NCBI RefSeq assembly: GCF_900176505.1
Contig: NZ_FWYB01000005.1
Location: 1 to 64,000, forward strand
Length of the DNA stretch: 64,000 bases
Direction of reading: 5' to 3'
Source: Pedobacter nyackensis
GTDB taxonomy: Bacteria > Bacteroidota > Bacteroidia > Sphingobacteriales > Sphingobacteriaceae
The notes under the pieces were generated by a model that worked only from the letters and a program-made list of their open reading frames with translations, did no database searches and was not told the DNA's origin. This document shows, piece after piece, positions 1-10,500 of the stretch. The first letter of the stretch is position 1. Every line of letters begins with the position of its first letter. The position numbers and the translations under genes are program-made.

Positions 1-58
1 ATGTAAAGGTGGTGACATCAAAGTCGAGTAATACTAATCATCCGAAGCTTTCAAGAGC
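1..58 (+). rRNA. 23S ribosomal RNA, 3' end (partial)
   Basis: The first bases contain the conserved end of large-subunit rRNA: a GTCGAG stretch followed by ACTAAT at 33-38, which in other bacteria lies about 20 bases before the 3' terminus. A 5S gene about 130 bases downstream supports this. The body of the gene lies outside the window, and the exact 3' end is estimated by analogy with E. coli. Confidence 0.8.
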
Positions 59-185
59 AGTAAACTGTTGTTTGTTCTTCCTAACTTAACTTCTTTCAAT
101 AATATGTCATTTGTTTAGTGTAAAAGCTGCAAGGCGAAAGCTGCGCAATAAAGCGAAAAGATATATACTAAATCATTAAAAATAT

Positions 186-297
<112 letters not shown>

Positions 298-306
298 CTT
301 AAAGAA

Positions 307-335
307 AGCCGGTAGTCAGAAGACTATCGGCTTTT
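307..335 (+). terminator. Intrinsic terminator of the rRNA operon
   Basis: An 11-bp stem (307-317 with 322-332, one G-T pair) encloses an AGAA loop and is followed by TTTT. It lies ten bases after the 5S rRNA, as expected for the end of an rrn transcript. A further run of nine T residues sits at about 348-356. Confidence 0.88.
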
Positions 336-845
336 CTTGTTAATCGGTTTTTTTTTATAAGCAGGTTCTACGGGAAATTATTTTGCCCCATTATTATTCT
401 GAAAGAATCCTGTAACGCTCCAGGTTGAGGGAAATAATATTTCCTCTGTACCATCATCATCTTTTCAAGGATTCCAATATTTGATTAAGAAGGTTTGTAA
501 TTTCTATAGCATCCATGCTGTCTGCTATAATCATAATTTATATGGTACATAATCCATATGCTTCTTGTAGCATTCTGAACTTGTTGCCTTGTCGTTAGGA
601 TGGCTAAATAGGGTAGCCTATCTACTTGAAGTTTTGTAACGGTGTTTGGTGTCCTTTCCTGATACTCTGCTTTATTCGGAAATTCTAATTAGCAGACTAA
701 TGTTGACTTATGGATTTGCCTACTAAGTGTTTACTTTGAAATAAGTATTGAGCGTTAGCATACATGCCGTAGGTAATGATGATAAGAGTGTTGAAGAGGT
801 TCTAAGTATGAGCAATCTGGTAGAACCGAGGATAGGATAAATAGT
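336..845. other. Gene-free region after the rRNA operon
   Basis: About 500 bases without a convincing gene on either strand. The longest open stretch on the minus strand (about 485-688) has no early start codon, and its conceptual product is unrecognised. Short open segments in neighbouring minus-strand frames could be a decayed gene, but I cannot name a parent family. Confidence 0.5.
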
Positions 846-898
846 TTATACTGCAGAAGGATTGAATATCCTTCTGCAGTATAAGATTATTTTTTTTG
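846..898. terminator. Long hairpin with T tract, probably bidirectional
   Basis: A perfect 17-bp stem (846-862 with 868-884) has a five-base loop. In the plus direction it is followed after a few bases by eight T residues at 890-897. That tract overlaps the last codons of the minus-strand gene ending at 887. It can stop transcription arriving from the rRNA side. In the minus direction the tail is only moderately T-rich. Confidence 0.75.
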
Positions 899-3493
899 CT
901 GAGATAGAAATGTTACTAGTGATGCGAGCTCTTCATAAGATAATGAATTAGCAAGGCCTGCTGGCATCATAGAAGAGTCCATTTCTTTGCGGGATAAGAT
1001 ATCGGTGGCTTTAATATTAAATACTTCGCCAACAATATTTCTCATGACTACTTTGGTAGCGGTTTCTTCGGTTATGAATCCCATATAGGTTTTATCTCCT
1101 TTTGCAGATATCATTACCGTAGCAAAGCCTTGGGAAATAGAGGCATCTGGCTTAAGAATAGACTCTGCTATTTGTTCCCGATTCATAATTGAACCGACCT
1201 GCCCCATAAAAGGGCCTTTCATTTTTTCGCCTTTTTTAATGCTGTGGCATGCGAAACAACCCTGACTCGTAAATATAGCCTTACCTTTTACTGGATCGCC
1301 TGGTAATTTAGCTATAGCCAAAAGCACATCTTCGATAGATGAGTTTCCAACCTGACCTTCTTTGTTCTTTATTTTCTCCAGGTCGACTTTTTGCTCTTCT
1401 GTTGCTGCAATTTTCTCTTCCACGGCAAAGGCAGGAATTTCCATACGGTGACGTGCGTTCAGATCTATAAAAAATTGTCTTCCATTGGCATCGGTTTTTT
1501 TAGATTCTGCTAATATAAATTTTTCGATAGCTGGTGATCCTTCCCAAAGTACAGCTTTAAAGAATGGCCCATGAGAATCTGGTCTGGTACCCCACCACCA
1601 TGATGCATCATAGCTATCTTCTTTTTTATAAAGACGCGATAGCGTAATCAGGATTTGTTTTTTTAATTTTTCGTCTTTAGATTGTTGATAAGCTTTTATC
1701 AATCCATCAACCGCTTTCTGGTTATGCATGTAGCGCAATGCCCATAATGCGAGATTTGATTGCTCAGTTCCAATAGCTGCTATACAGGCGTCTAAAGCAT
1801 TTAGGCTTACTAAAGCCTGCACAGCCAGGTGTGGGATAATAATGTCGGAATTAGGATTGGCATGGGGACCTTCTACGTCTTTTGCAGGTTCTGTAAATGA
1901 GGAAGGAACTTTAGTTTGGAGCAAAGCAGAAGCTGTTTCTAGATTGCCCAAACGTCCTAGTCCGATAGTTGCTATTGCCTGAACCCTTTTGGATGGATCC
2001 TTAAGTCCTAGTAAAAATGGTTCAGCGCTCACGTTTTTGAGGTATGCTTTAGAATCTGCAAGGGCACGCAGTGCAAATTCTCTCATTACATCTTCTTGGG
2101 TAAGTTTTACTAAAGAAGGGATTGCATTTTCTTTAGCTAGTTGTGCATAAGTATACATCCCTGCTATACGGGACTCTAAAGAAAGGCTTTTATCCGATGC
2201 AACTTTTAGCGAAGCCTTAGTTGCTTGTTTATTTGGACGGCTAATCAATTCCTGAGATGCAGTTATACGTGCAACAGCACTTGAGGATTTTAGCAATTCA
2301 ATTAATGTTTTTACAGACACTTTTTTTACATCCGGGAATGCTTTGTAAGTCCAGTTTTTGGGCACTGCAAGTGCTACATATCCTTTGCTTGGGCTACCTG
2401 AGTAACCTGCACCATCCCAAGCTGAGAGATAGAGTCGGCCGGAACCATCCACATCCAAATCTGTAATTTGGGGTAGTTTAATAAAATCTTCATCCTTTTG
2501 CGTAAAGGTTGGTCCATCAGGAGTAACCCTATGTATATATAACATACTCTGGCCCCAGTCGGCCATCATTGGTACTTTATTATATTTTTCGGGCCAGTTT
2601 GGTTCGTCCATAAACAATGCACCTGTTCCTGAGCCGCCTCCAAGATCTGCAAGTGCCGGTATTATTTCATCGGTAAAATGTTGAAACAATACTGGGTATC
2701 CATACTCTCCGGATTGGATATGATGTGAAAATCTCACATTCCATCCTCCACCATCATTAGTGTTTTCTCTCGTAAAAATATTCATATATGGATCAATTGC
2801 CAGATCATAAACATTACGAGTACCATGGGTGTAGACTTCCATTCCTGTGCCATCAGGGCGCACACGAACAATACCACCTCCAAGCATGGTTAGTTTTTTA
2901 CCACTTCGGTCAGTAGCATCATGGAAACCGAAATCTCCTACTGCAATGTAAATCCATCCATCAATCCCCATTCTGATACCATTAGTTGCATGGTCCGTTC
3001 CTCTTTCCCTGATGTATTTCGCATTGCTAATATTTTTAATAAGTACCTTTGAAGGTCCATCTGCTTTCCCATCACCATCTTTATCTTCAAAAACGACAAG
3101 ATCCATACCTGTCGCTGCACGCGTTTCTGCAGAAAAGGTCGTGTGTAAAACAAAAACTTTCTCTCCCTGGGCAATTAGACCTCTTGGATTGTCAACCATA
3201 GCAAATTCAATGTGTTGATCCATTGTGCCATCATTATTCTTATCTATAAGTTTGAGGATACGACCTTTGTTTGGATCTTTCCCTAGTGATCCAATCATAT
3301 CTATTCCAACAAATACTTCACCTGTTGGAGCTACTGCCAGGCAGGCAGGACTTGGTGTAACTTCCGGACCTGCAAAACGAGTGATTTTGAGTTCTTCCGG
3401 GGCAGCAATAGGAGCCTTAGGTTTGCTCACAAAAAAATTCATGCCCCCAAAGAATATTAGGGAGCCGACGAGACTTAAAGAAAATTTAATCAT
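887..3493 (-). CDS. Beta-propeller dehydrogenase-like protein with HEAT repeats and cytochrome c domain
   Basis: This 868-residue exported protein starts with a hydrophobic signal or anchor (residues 1-20). A beta-propeller sugar-dehydrogenase-like region fills about residues 35-380 and includes EF-hand-like DxDxDG segments. HEAT-like alpha repeats occupy about 390-640. A C-terminal c-type cytochrome has the haem motif C746-F-A-C749-H750 and probable Met ligands near the end. This order matches the 'putative membrane-bound dehydrogenase' / Verrucomicrobium-Pirellula haem-binding proteins. It is probably a periplasmic oxidoreductase passing electrons from a sugar or alcohol to the respiratory chain; the substrate is unknown. 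It lies 50 bases downstream of a DUF1080 lipoprotein gene on the same strand, so both are probably one operon and may act on the same sugar (inference). Confidence 0.85.
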   Translation of the reverse strand: MIKFSLSLVGSLIFFGGMNFFVSKPKAPIAAPEELKITRFAGPEVTPSPACLAVAPTGEVFVGIDMIGSLGKDPNKGRILKLIDKNNDGTMDQHIEFAMVDNPRGLIAQGEKVFVLHTTFSAETRAATGMDLVVFEDKDGDGKADGPSKVLIKNISNAKYIRERGTDHATNGIRMGIDGWIYIAVGDFGFHDATDRSGKKLTMLGGGIVRVRPDGTGMEVYTHGTRNVYDLAIDPYMNIFTRENTNDGGGWNVRFSHHIQSGEYGYPVLFQHFTDEIIPALADLGGGSGTGALFMDEPNWPEKYNKVPMMADWGQSMLYIHRVTPDGPTFTQKDEDFIKLPQITDLDVDGSGRLYLSAWDGAGYSGSPSKGYVALAVPKNWTYKAFPDVKKVSVKTLIELLKSSSAVARITASQELISRPNKQATKASLKVASDKSLSLESRIAGMYTYAQLAKENAIPSLVKLTQEDVMREFALRALADSKAYLKNVSAEPFLLGLKDPSKRVQAIATIGLGRLGNLETASALLQTKVPSSFTEPAKDVEGPHANPNSDIIIPHLAVQALVSLNALDACIAAIGTEQSNLALWALRYMHNQKAVDGLIKAYQQSKDEKLKKQILITLSRLYKKEDSYDASWWWGTRPDSHGPFFKAVLWEGSPAIEKFILAESKKTDANGRQFFIDLNARHRMEIPAFAVEEKIAATEEQKVDLEKIKNKEGQVGNSSIEDVLLAIAKLPGDPVKGKAIFTSQGCFACHSIKKGEKMKGPFMGQVGSIMNREQIAESILKPDASISQGFATVMISAKGDKTYMGFITEETATKVVMRNIVGEVFNIKATDILSRKEMDSSMMPAGLANSLSYEELASLVTFLSQQKK

Positions 3494-3543
3494 TTGTATG
3501 TAGTTTGTTTGTGTTGTAGCCGTGAATATCTAAATAATTCCTT

Positions 3544-4362
3544 TCACTTCTTAGTATCTTTTTTAAGATTCATAATTTGGACCTTTCTAAAGTCAACAGG
3601 TTGACCTTCACTTTGTAGTGCAATAACCCCTTCTTTCAGTAGTTTTCCATCAAGTTTAACGGCTGGGTCGAAATTATTTACGACTCCACCTCCAATCTGT
3701 GGCTTTGAATATTGTAAAACAGTGTCCCCATTGATAAGATGAGTAATTAGTGAATCTCCTAATACGATTAGCTCTGCGCGTACCCATTCATCTTTTTTAT
3801 ATGTTTTAGATTTTGAGTCGATACAATGCCTTTTGTCTATTTTGCCTTCATATATTACATCTGTACCCGGTGAGCACATATTACCAGTAGGTCTGGGTTT
3901 TCCATCTTCTAAACCTGCCAGCAATTGGAATTCAATTGATATAGGCCAGTCCTGGTCTTTAAGCATGGTTTTCGGATCCTGAGAATGGAACATAATTCCG
4001 CTGTTATTAATGGTATAAGCAGGAGCATCTGATTTCCATTCGCCCGTGATTCTGTATTCTACTAACAAATGGTAGTGAGAAAATGGTTGTTTATAATACA
4101 GATGGCCAAATTGGTTATTGTAGGCACCATATTGATCATATCTGACTTTAATCATACCATCCTCAACTCTGAATGTATTTGCATAATTGTCGCCAATCTC
4201 ATGATGATTGATTTTTACATTCCAATCTTTGATGTCCTTACCATTGAATAAATCTATCCATTCTGGATCATTCTTGGATTTGAGCGTTGAACAGCTGGAG
4301 ATAAGCATGGATAGTGCTAATCCAATTTGAAATGTTAATTTGAAAGATGTTGTTGGTTTCAT
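3544..4362 (-). CDS. DUF1080 / 3-keto-disaccharide hydrolase family lipoprotein
   Basis: A 272-residue lipoprotein of the DUF1080 family, which has a concanavalin-like beta-sandwich fold and includes 3-keto-disaccharide hydrolases. The family signature is visible near the start of the mature protein (WIDLFNGKDIKDWNVK), as are the typical NNSGIMFHSQDP and SIEFQLLAG segments. The start at 4362 is preferred over an upstream ATG at 4407 because it gives a compact signal peptide ending in the lipobox LISSC. The protein is probably anchored in a membrane facing the periplasm or surface. It is followed by the beta-propeller/cytochrome gene 50 bases away. Family members act on C3-oxidised sugars, which would fit a neighbouring sugar dehydrogenase; this link is inference. 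Confidence 0.87.
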   Translation of the reverse strand: MKPTTSFKLTFQIGLALSMLISSCSTLKSKNDPEWIDLFNGKDIKDWNVKINHHEIGDNYANTFRVEDGMIKVRYDQYGAYNNQFGHLYYKQPFSHYHLLVEYRITGEWKSDAPAYTINNSGIMFHSQDPKTMLKDQDWPISIEFQLLAGLEDGKPRPTGNMCSPGTDVIYEGKIDKRHCIDSKSKTYKKDEWVRAELIVLGDSLITHLINGDTVLQYSKPQIGGGVVNNFDPAVKLDGKLLKEGVIALQSEGQPVDFRKVQIMNLKKDTKK

Positions 4363-4498
4363 AGCTTGTTTTGATTGTAAGATATTAATATGCATGATAG
4401 AATCCAATTAGTAATGACTACAATACCGCACACTTCTAGTGTTAAAATATGCTAAATGTTTAAGCTGGAAGTAATAAAAACGTATAATTGTATTTCAG

Positions 4499-6277
4499 AT
4501 GAATCTATCAAAATATTGGGTAATGAGATTTAAACATATATTATATTTTACAATATGCTTCTTTTTTAGCACAGCAGCTTTTTCGCAAAGTAAGGATGTT
4601 AAGCTTCCTGCAAATTGGTATAATTTGGATTTGTTGCAAGATGGGTACTTTGGGATAAGCACTGAGAAAGCTTATAAAGAGATACTACAAAACAGAAAAC
4701 CTAAAGAAAGCATAATTATAGCTGTAATTGACGGAGGAGTTGACACTAATCATGAAGATTTAAAGGATGTGTTATGGACCAACAAGAAGGAAATTCCTAA
4801 CAATGGCATTGATGACGATGGTAATGGTTATGTAGATGATATACATGGATGGAACTTTATAGGGTCTAAAAAGGGGAATTTAGCTTACGATAATTTGGAA
4901 TTGGTTCGAATCCTCAGGGCTTATCAACCTAAATATAGATCAACGATTAAGTCAACGGTATTAGATAGTACGGAAAAGGAAGAATTTGCGCTCTATACTA
5001 AGGCGACAACTGAATTTGGTATCAAGTATAATGATGCTCATGAAACATTTGCTGTTATTGCTGTTATAAATAAGGTGTTGGATTCTGTAGGGAAGTTGCA
5101 TCATAAGACTATTCCTTCATTAGAGGATATTGATACTTATAAAGCTGATGATGAAATGGAGGAACATTGTAAGAAAATTATCAGGAAGGGGGCAAAAGAG
5201 AGTGGGTCAATCGAAAAGTTTCATAAAGAAATGAAGGACGCTTACAAGCAGTATGATGTGATGTTGCGTTATAACTTGAATCCTAAATACGATGAACGCG
5301 CAGAGCTTGTTGGTGATGATTATAATAATGCAAATGAGCGAATTTATGGTAATAATGATGTAGCAGGTCCTAATGCAGAACATGGTTCTCATGTGTCGGG
5401 AATTATAGGTGCTAAAAGAAACAATAATATTGGTATAAACGGTATTGCTGATCATGTCCGTATAATGGGCATAAGAGTTGTTCCGGAAGGAGACGAACGT
5501 GATAAGGATGTGGCTAATGGTATTCGATATGCGGTAGATAATGGGGCGCGAGTAATTAATATGAGTTTTGGTAAAGGCTTTAAATGGAATAAAGCCGTTG
5601 TGGATGAAGCCGTAAAATATGCGGCGGAGAAAGGGGTTTTATTAGTGCATGCCGCTGGTAATGATAATAAGAATAATGATGTTGAAGAGAATTATCCTAC
5701 CAAATATTATGACAGTCCTGAAGCTGTTGAATATAAAAGACTGCACAAGAAGAAAGAACCAACTCTTAAGGAGATGGTACAAAACCCGATGCGGGGTAAC
5801 ACTATGGGACAGACGCGTGTTGGGCCATTAAAGACCGTATTAGATACAGCTAAGTTTCAGTTACCTCAAGCAAATAACTGGATAGAAGTTGGCGCTAGTG
5901 CTTATAAAAATGATGCTACTTTAAAAGCATCTTTTTCTAATTATGGTAAGTATACGGTTGATGTATTTGCTCCGGGATTTATGATTAATTCAACTGTCCC
6001 AGGATCTAAGTATGAAGAATTTGATGGGACAAGTATGGCTGCGCCTGTGGTTTCAGGCTTAGCTGCTTTAATTTTATCCTACTATCCAGATCTAAAACCA
6101 CACCAGGTAAGAGATATTATTATGAAATCTGTGGTTAAGGTAGAACAGAAAGTTAAGCGAGAAAATGAAAGAGGTGAATCAGAAAGAGTATACTTTAAAG
6201 AATTATGCGTTAGTGGTGGGATTGTAAATGCTTATCAGGCTTTAAAATTAGCTGCGACATATAAAGCTAATCCTTAG
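4499..6277 (+). CDS. Secreted subtilisin-like serine protease (S8 family)
   Basis: A 592-residue S8 peptidase with a signal peptide ending at about AFSQ. The catalytic triad is readable: D78 in AVIDGGVD, H295 in HGSHVSGI and S512 in DGTSMAAPV. The oxyanion Asn lies in the HAAGNDN segment. The Asp-His distance (217 residues) is far larger than in subtilisin and holds a charged, helix-rich insert, a feature I associate with Bacteroidota members of the family. No C-terminal sorting domain is evident, so it may be periplasmic or secreted by another route. An internal ATG nine codons in (4523) gives a more typical signal peptide and may be the true start. The gene stands alone between a divergent operon and a convergent one. 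Confidence 0.9.
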   Translation: MNLSKYWVMRFKHILYFTICFFFSTAAFSQSKDVKLPANWYNLDLLQDGYFGISTEKAYKEILQNRKPKESIIIAVIDGGVDTNHEDLKDVLWTNKKEIPNNGIDDDGNGYVDDIHGWNFIGSKKGNLAYDNLELVRILRAYQPKYRSTIKSTVLDSTEKEEFALYTKATTEFGIKYNDAHETFAVIAVINKVLDSVGKLHHKTIPSLEDIDTYKADDEMEEHCKKIIRKGAKESGSIEKFHKEMKDAYKQYDVMLRYNLNPKYDERAELVGDDYNNANERIYGNNDVAGPNAEHGSHVSGIIGAKRNNNIGINGIADHVRIMGIRVVPEGDERDKDVANGIRYAVDNGARVINMSFGKGFKWNKAVVDEAVKYAAEKGVLLVHAAGNDNKNNDVEENYPTKYYDSPEAVEYKRLHKKKEPTLKEMVQNPMRGNTMGQTRVGPLKTVLDTAKFQLPQANNWIEVGASAYKNDATLKASFSNYGKYTVDVFAPGFMINSTVPGSKYEEFDGTSMAAPVVSGLAALILSYYPDLKPHQVRDIIMKSVVKVEQKVKRENERGESERVYFKELCVSGGIVNAYQALKLAATYKANP

Positions 6278-6364
6278 TGAAAAGAGGTACTTAGTTACTG
6301 TGTGATCAATGATTTGCGAAGCAGGGGTAGCCTGATCCTATTACTAATGTATGTCGTAAAATTA

Positions 6365-6389
6365 GGGTGTCCAAACAGTGTGAACACCC
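6365..6389. terminator. Weak hairpin between convergent genes
   Basis: GGGTGT at 6365-6370 pairs with ACACCC at 6384-6389 around a 13-base loop, in the gap between the subtilase and the RND adaptor gene, which converge. The T tracts are poor on both strands, so a terminator role is only plausible. Confidence 0.4.
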
Positions 6390-6401
6390 CAATAATAATT
6401 C

Positions 6402-7502
6402 TTATTTAATAACTACTTTCGCTCCTTCAGTTAATTCCTCAGTTGCTGCTTTTACAATCTGATCTTCGGGTTGTAATTCTCCAAAAACTTCCTGGAGTTC
6501 TCCTTTTCTTATGCCTACCGAAACAGGGATTCTTGATATAATATTGTCTGCCACCTTAATAATAAAAGTTCCTGACTGTGCATTTACGATACTACTCACA
6601 GGCAACCAGGTGGTAGGAGCAGGCCTACGCATATTCAGTTTTACCTGAGCATACTCGCCGCCTCCAAGTTCAGCAGAACTATTGTTAACGTCGAATTCAG
6701 CCGTACTTGATCTGGATTGTTGATCAAGTACTCCACTTATCCTCGACAACTTTGACTGGAATACCTTGCCAGGATGATTGGCTACTGTGAAAGACACTTT
6801 AGTTTCCTTATTTATCGATTGTGCGTGTTTCTCGGGGATGGCTACAGTTAACCGTAGATTCTTCGTTTGGGCTATAGAAAAAAGTGCAGTTTGTGAGCCT
6901 TCACCTACCAAAGCCCCAAGGGAGACTTTTTTGTCTGTAATAACGCCATCAAAAGGTGCTGTGATTCTTAAATATTGCTGTAGCTGCGCAGAAACACCTG
7001 TTTTTGCTTTTACAGAAGCAAATGCGGCACTATCACTCCGGAATTTACTTCTTGCCCTGTCTAATTCTATTTCTGCTACTGCACCGGATTTTGTAGATGC
7101 TTTTTTAAGTCTATCATAAGACTGACGGCTGTACAGGTAATCTTCATAGAATTTGTTTTCATCTGATTTCGCTGCAAGGTATTGCTGGCTGATTTCCGGG
7201 GCTTCCAGCACAGCCAACAATTGGCCTTTGCGCACTTTGCTTCCTCTGTCAACCAGAATGTTCTTAACAAAGCCCTTTACTTTTGGGTATAAGACAACCT
7301 CTTCGAAAGCTTTTAATTCTCCAGGTAGTTCCAATGCATACCCAGGTTGATCTAAAATCGGATTAATTACCTCTACAGCGGTCGGGTTCTTAGATTTTGA
7401 TGGGGCCATTTTAGGCTTTTCATTTCCACATGCAGCTATTAACAGTAGAAGGGGAAGGAAATAAAATAGTTTAGTATGTGGGTTACAAATGATTTGTTTC
7501 AT
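6402..7502 (-). CDS. RND efflux periplasmic adaptor (HlyD/MFP family)
   Basis: A 366-residue membrane-fusion lipoprotein (lipobox LIAAC, Cys at about residue 26). It has the usual adaptor layout: a barrel-sandwich strand near residues 65-110 (GFVKNILVDRGSKVRKGQLL), an alpha-helical hairpin, the returning lipoyl half with FDGVITDKKVSLGALV, a beta-barrel, and a membrane-proximal domain. It joins the inner-membrane pump to the TolC-type channel. It is the last gene of the operon, 58 bases after the pump gene. The exported substrate cannot be read from sequence. Confidence 0.93.
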   Translation of the reverse strand: MKQIICNPHTKLFYFLPLLLLIAACGNEKPKMAPSKSKNPTAVEVINPILDQPGYALELPGELKAFEEVVLYPKVKGFVKNILVDRGSKVRKGQLLAVLEAPEISQQYLAAKSDENKFYEDYLYSRQSYDRLKKASTKSGAVAEIELDRARSKFRSDSAAFASVKAKTGVSAQLQQYLRITAPFDGVITDKKVSLGALVGEGSQTALFSIAQTKNLRLTVAIPEKHAQSINKETKVSFTVANHPGKVFQSKLSRISGVLDQQSRSSTAEFDVNNSSAELGGGEYAQVKLNMRRPAPTTWLPVSSIVNAQSGTFIIKVADNIISRIPVSVGIRKGELQEVFGELQPEDQIVKAATEELTEGAKVVIK

Positions 7503-7560
7503 CTATTTATAGTTTTTTTGTAAGATGAAGCCTTTAATCTTATTGGCTTCATGATTTAAT

Positions 7561-10500
7561 TTATTGACCGGTTGGAATTAATACATTTTTTAGATTTGAA
7601 TTTTCAGGATCATCTGGATCTAGTGATGGGCTATTCCTGGTTTTGTTTTTCATGACCAGTGTATATAGGTGCGGCAATACCAGCAGTGCAGTCAAAGTTG
7701 ATAATAGCAGTCCACCAATTACAGCCTGACCCAGTGGGGCAACCTGCTCTCCACCTTCGCCCATGCCCAATGACATAGGGATCATGCCGGCAATCATGGC
7801 AAGTGTAGTCATGATGATCGGCCGAAGTCGGGATGATGCAGCAAGAAATGCGGCTTGTCTGGAATCAAGGCCATGTTTTAAACGGTTTACTTCTGCCTGG
7901 TTGATCATCAGTACCGCGTTTGAAACTGAAACCCCAACCGACATGATAATACCCATATAGGACTGTAAATTCAAGGTGCTTCCACAGATGATGAGCATAA
8001 TTAAACTACCGCCTATTACGGCAGGAACAACGGATAATATCAATCCTGAGACTGCAAAAGATTGGTAATAGGCAGTCAGCATTAAAAATATCACCACTAT
8101 GGCTACTAATAACCCTGTTTGAAGTCCGGAAAGTGTATCGTCAAGCAGTTGCATTAATCCTTCTGTAGAAACAATAACACCTCTTGGTGCCTCTCCAATA
8201 GTGTCGATTGCCTCTTTTACAGCTTTGGATGCAGTACCAAGGTCGGACTGATGCGTGTTGGCAAGGATGCTGGCATACCTGTTTGGTCCCTCTCTGTTAA
8301 CCTGGGCAGGAAGTTTAGTCAATGACAAAGTTGCTACATCTTCCAAAACAGGTCCTGAGGCTCCTGATTTTAGCGGCAGCGACCTCAACTTATCAAGTGA
8401 CTGCATATCAGCTTCAGGAATCTGAACCTGTACCTGGAACACCAATCCTGATTTTGGATCTACCCAAAGGTTTTTATTGGTAAATCGCGTGGAGGACGTA
8501 GCTATGGTCAGTGTACGAGCAACATCTTCCATTGTTAAACCAAACTGTGCGGCAAGTTCACGGTTCACATTGATCTGAACACTTGGTGAATTGAGGGGTT
8601 CAGCTATCCTTACATCTCTTAAGGATGGTATTTTTAATAATTCGGCCTCAATCTTTTTAGCAAACTTTTCTGCGCCCTTCAATTGTGCTGCAGCTACCTT
8701 AATCTGAATTGGAGTCATAGCTCCTTGACTCATGATCTTTTCCACCAATTCTATAGGTTCAAAACTCACTTTAAGTTCTGGTATACTTGATTGGATTTCT
8801 TTACGTATAGATTCTTTTAAGTCTGCAATGGATCCGGTAAAAAGATGCTGATCTATGGAAACCTGCAACACAGATTCGTGCGAACCGCTGGTAAATAAAA
8901 AGATAGGATTAATGGCTGTGGCAGATGGTTGCAGTCCGACAAAAGCAGAGCTGATTTTTATTGCATTTTCTGGCAATTGTTCCTGAATGATACTGGTAAC
9001 TTTTTTCAGGTAGGCTTCGGATTTTTCCAAACGGCTACCTTCGGGTGCAATAATCCTTAACTGAATATCACCGCTATTACTCGCCGGAAGTATATCAGTT
9101 CCTATGATTAGTGATCCTGTAGTGATAAGTACTAATACGATAAGCGTATAGATTCCTAAAACGCCTGCAATTTTATTTTGTCCATATTTTGTAATGGCCA
9201 GGTAACCATGTTTAAATTTCTCAAATCGGGTTAGAGGTTTCTTTTGATTGTTAGGCTTATGATGAACCAGTAGTTCAGGCTTCATTAGCCAGTTGGCCAA
9301 AATAGGTACAAAGGTCTGTGAGGCTATAAAGGAAGCGATCATCGCAAAAGCAACTGCCATTGAAAGCGGCATAAACATATCCTTTGGTATGCCAGTCATC
9401 ATAAATGAAGGGATCAACACTGCCAGGATACAAAACAAGATCAGGATTTTAGGGATGGAGATTTCTAACAGTGCATCCAGAATTGCCCGTTGTTTGGGCT
9501 TTTCCATTTCAAAATGCTGGTGAATATTTTCTATCGTCACTGTGGCTTCGTCTACGAGTATACCTATAGCCAGTGCCAGACCACTTAGTGTCATGACATT
9601 AATTGTCTGGCCAAACATGTACAGCATAATTACCGCCGAAAGTATCGCAATAGGTATAGTTAGTACAACGATCAGTGCACCTCTTGAATCGCCTAGGAAA
9701 AGAAATACCATAATCCCGGTAAGTAATGCACCAAGTACCCCTTCGTGGATCAGGTTTTCCAATGATCTTTCTATATATCCTGACTGATCGAATACATATT
9801 TGATATCCACATCTTCGGGCATAGCTGCTTTTAACTTAGGGATTGAAGCCTTGAGGTTTTCGACAACTTTTAAAGTTGAAGCATCTGCTTTTTTGATTAC
9901 AGGTAGATAAACAGATCTTTTTCCATTAATGATTGCGTATCCTGTGGTTACATCCGCTGCATCTTCAACCGAAGCGATGTCCTTTATGAAAATGGTGTTA
10001 CCGGCAGTAAGTTTTACCGGAATGTTCAGGAATTCTTCAGGCCCCTTGGCAACTGAGTTTAAGGGACTCATCAGGTTCTGATCTCCAATGCGGATATTCC
10101 CGGCTGGAGAAGGGAAATTGTTTTTAGCAATCGCCATGGTTACTTCCTGAGCGGAGAGTCCATAGGACTGCATCAGTTCAGGATTTACTTTTACGACCAT
10201 GGTACGTACATTCCCCCCAAATGGGGCGGGTGCTGTTACGCCTGGGATGGTCACAAACATAGGCCTGATCTTAGTCAGGGCAAGTGTTTGAAGTTCCGTA
10301 ATAGAACGTTTAGGACTTTCAAACACCAGCTGGCCAATAGGCATAGAGCTACCGTCAAATCTTACTACCTGCGGAGGAACTGCCCCGGGAGGGAGAAAGC
10401 CCATCGCCCTGGAAACCTGTGCAGAGACTTCTCCGGAAGCCTGGGCCATATCTGCACCAGGATAAAAGGTCAGTTTCATTAAGGTGAAACCCTGTACACT

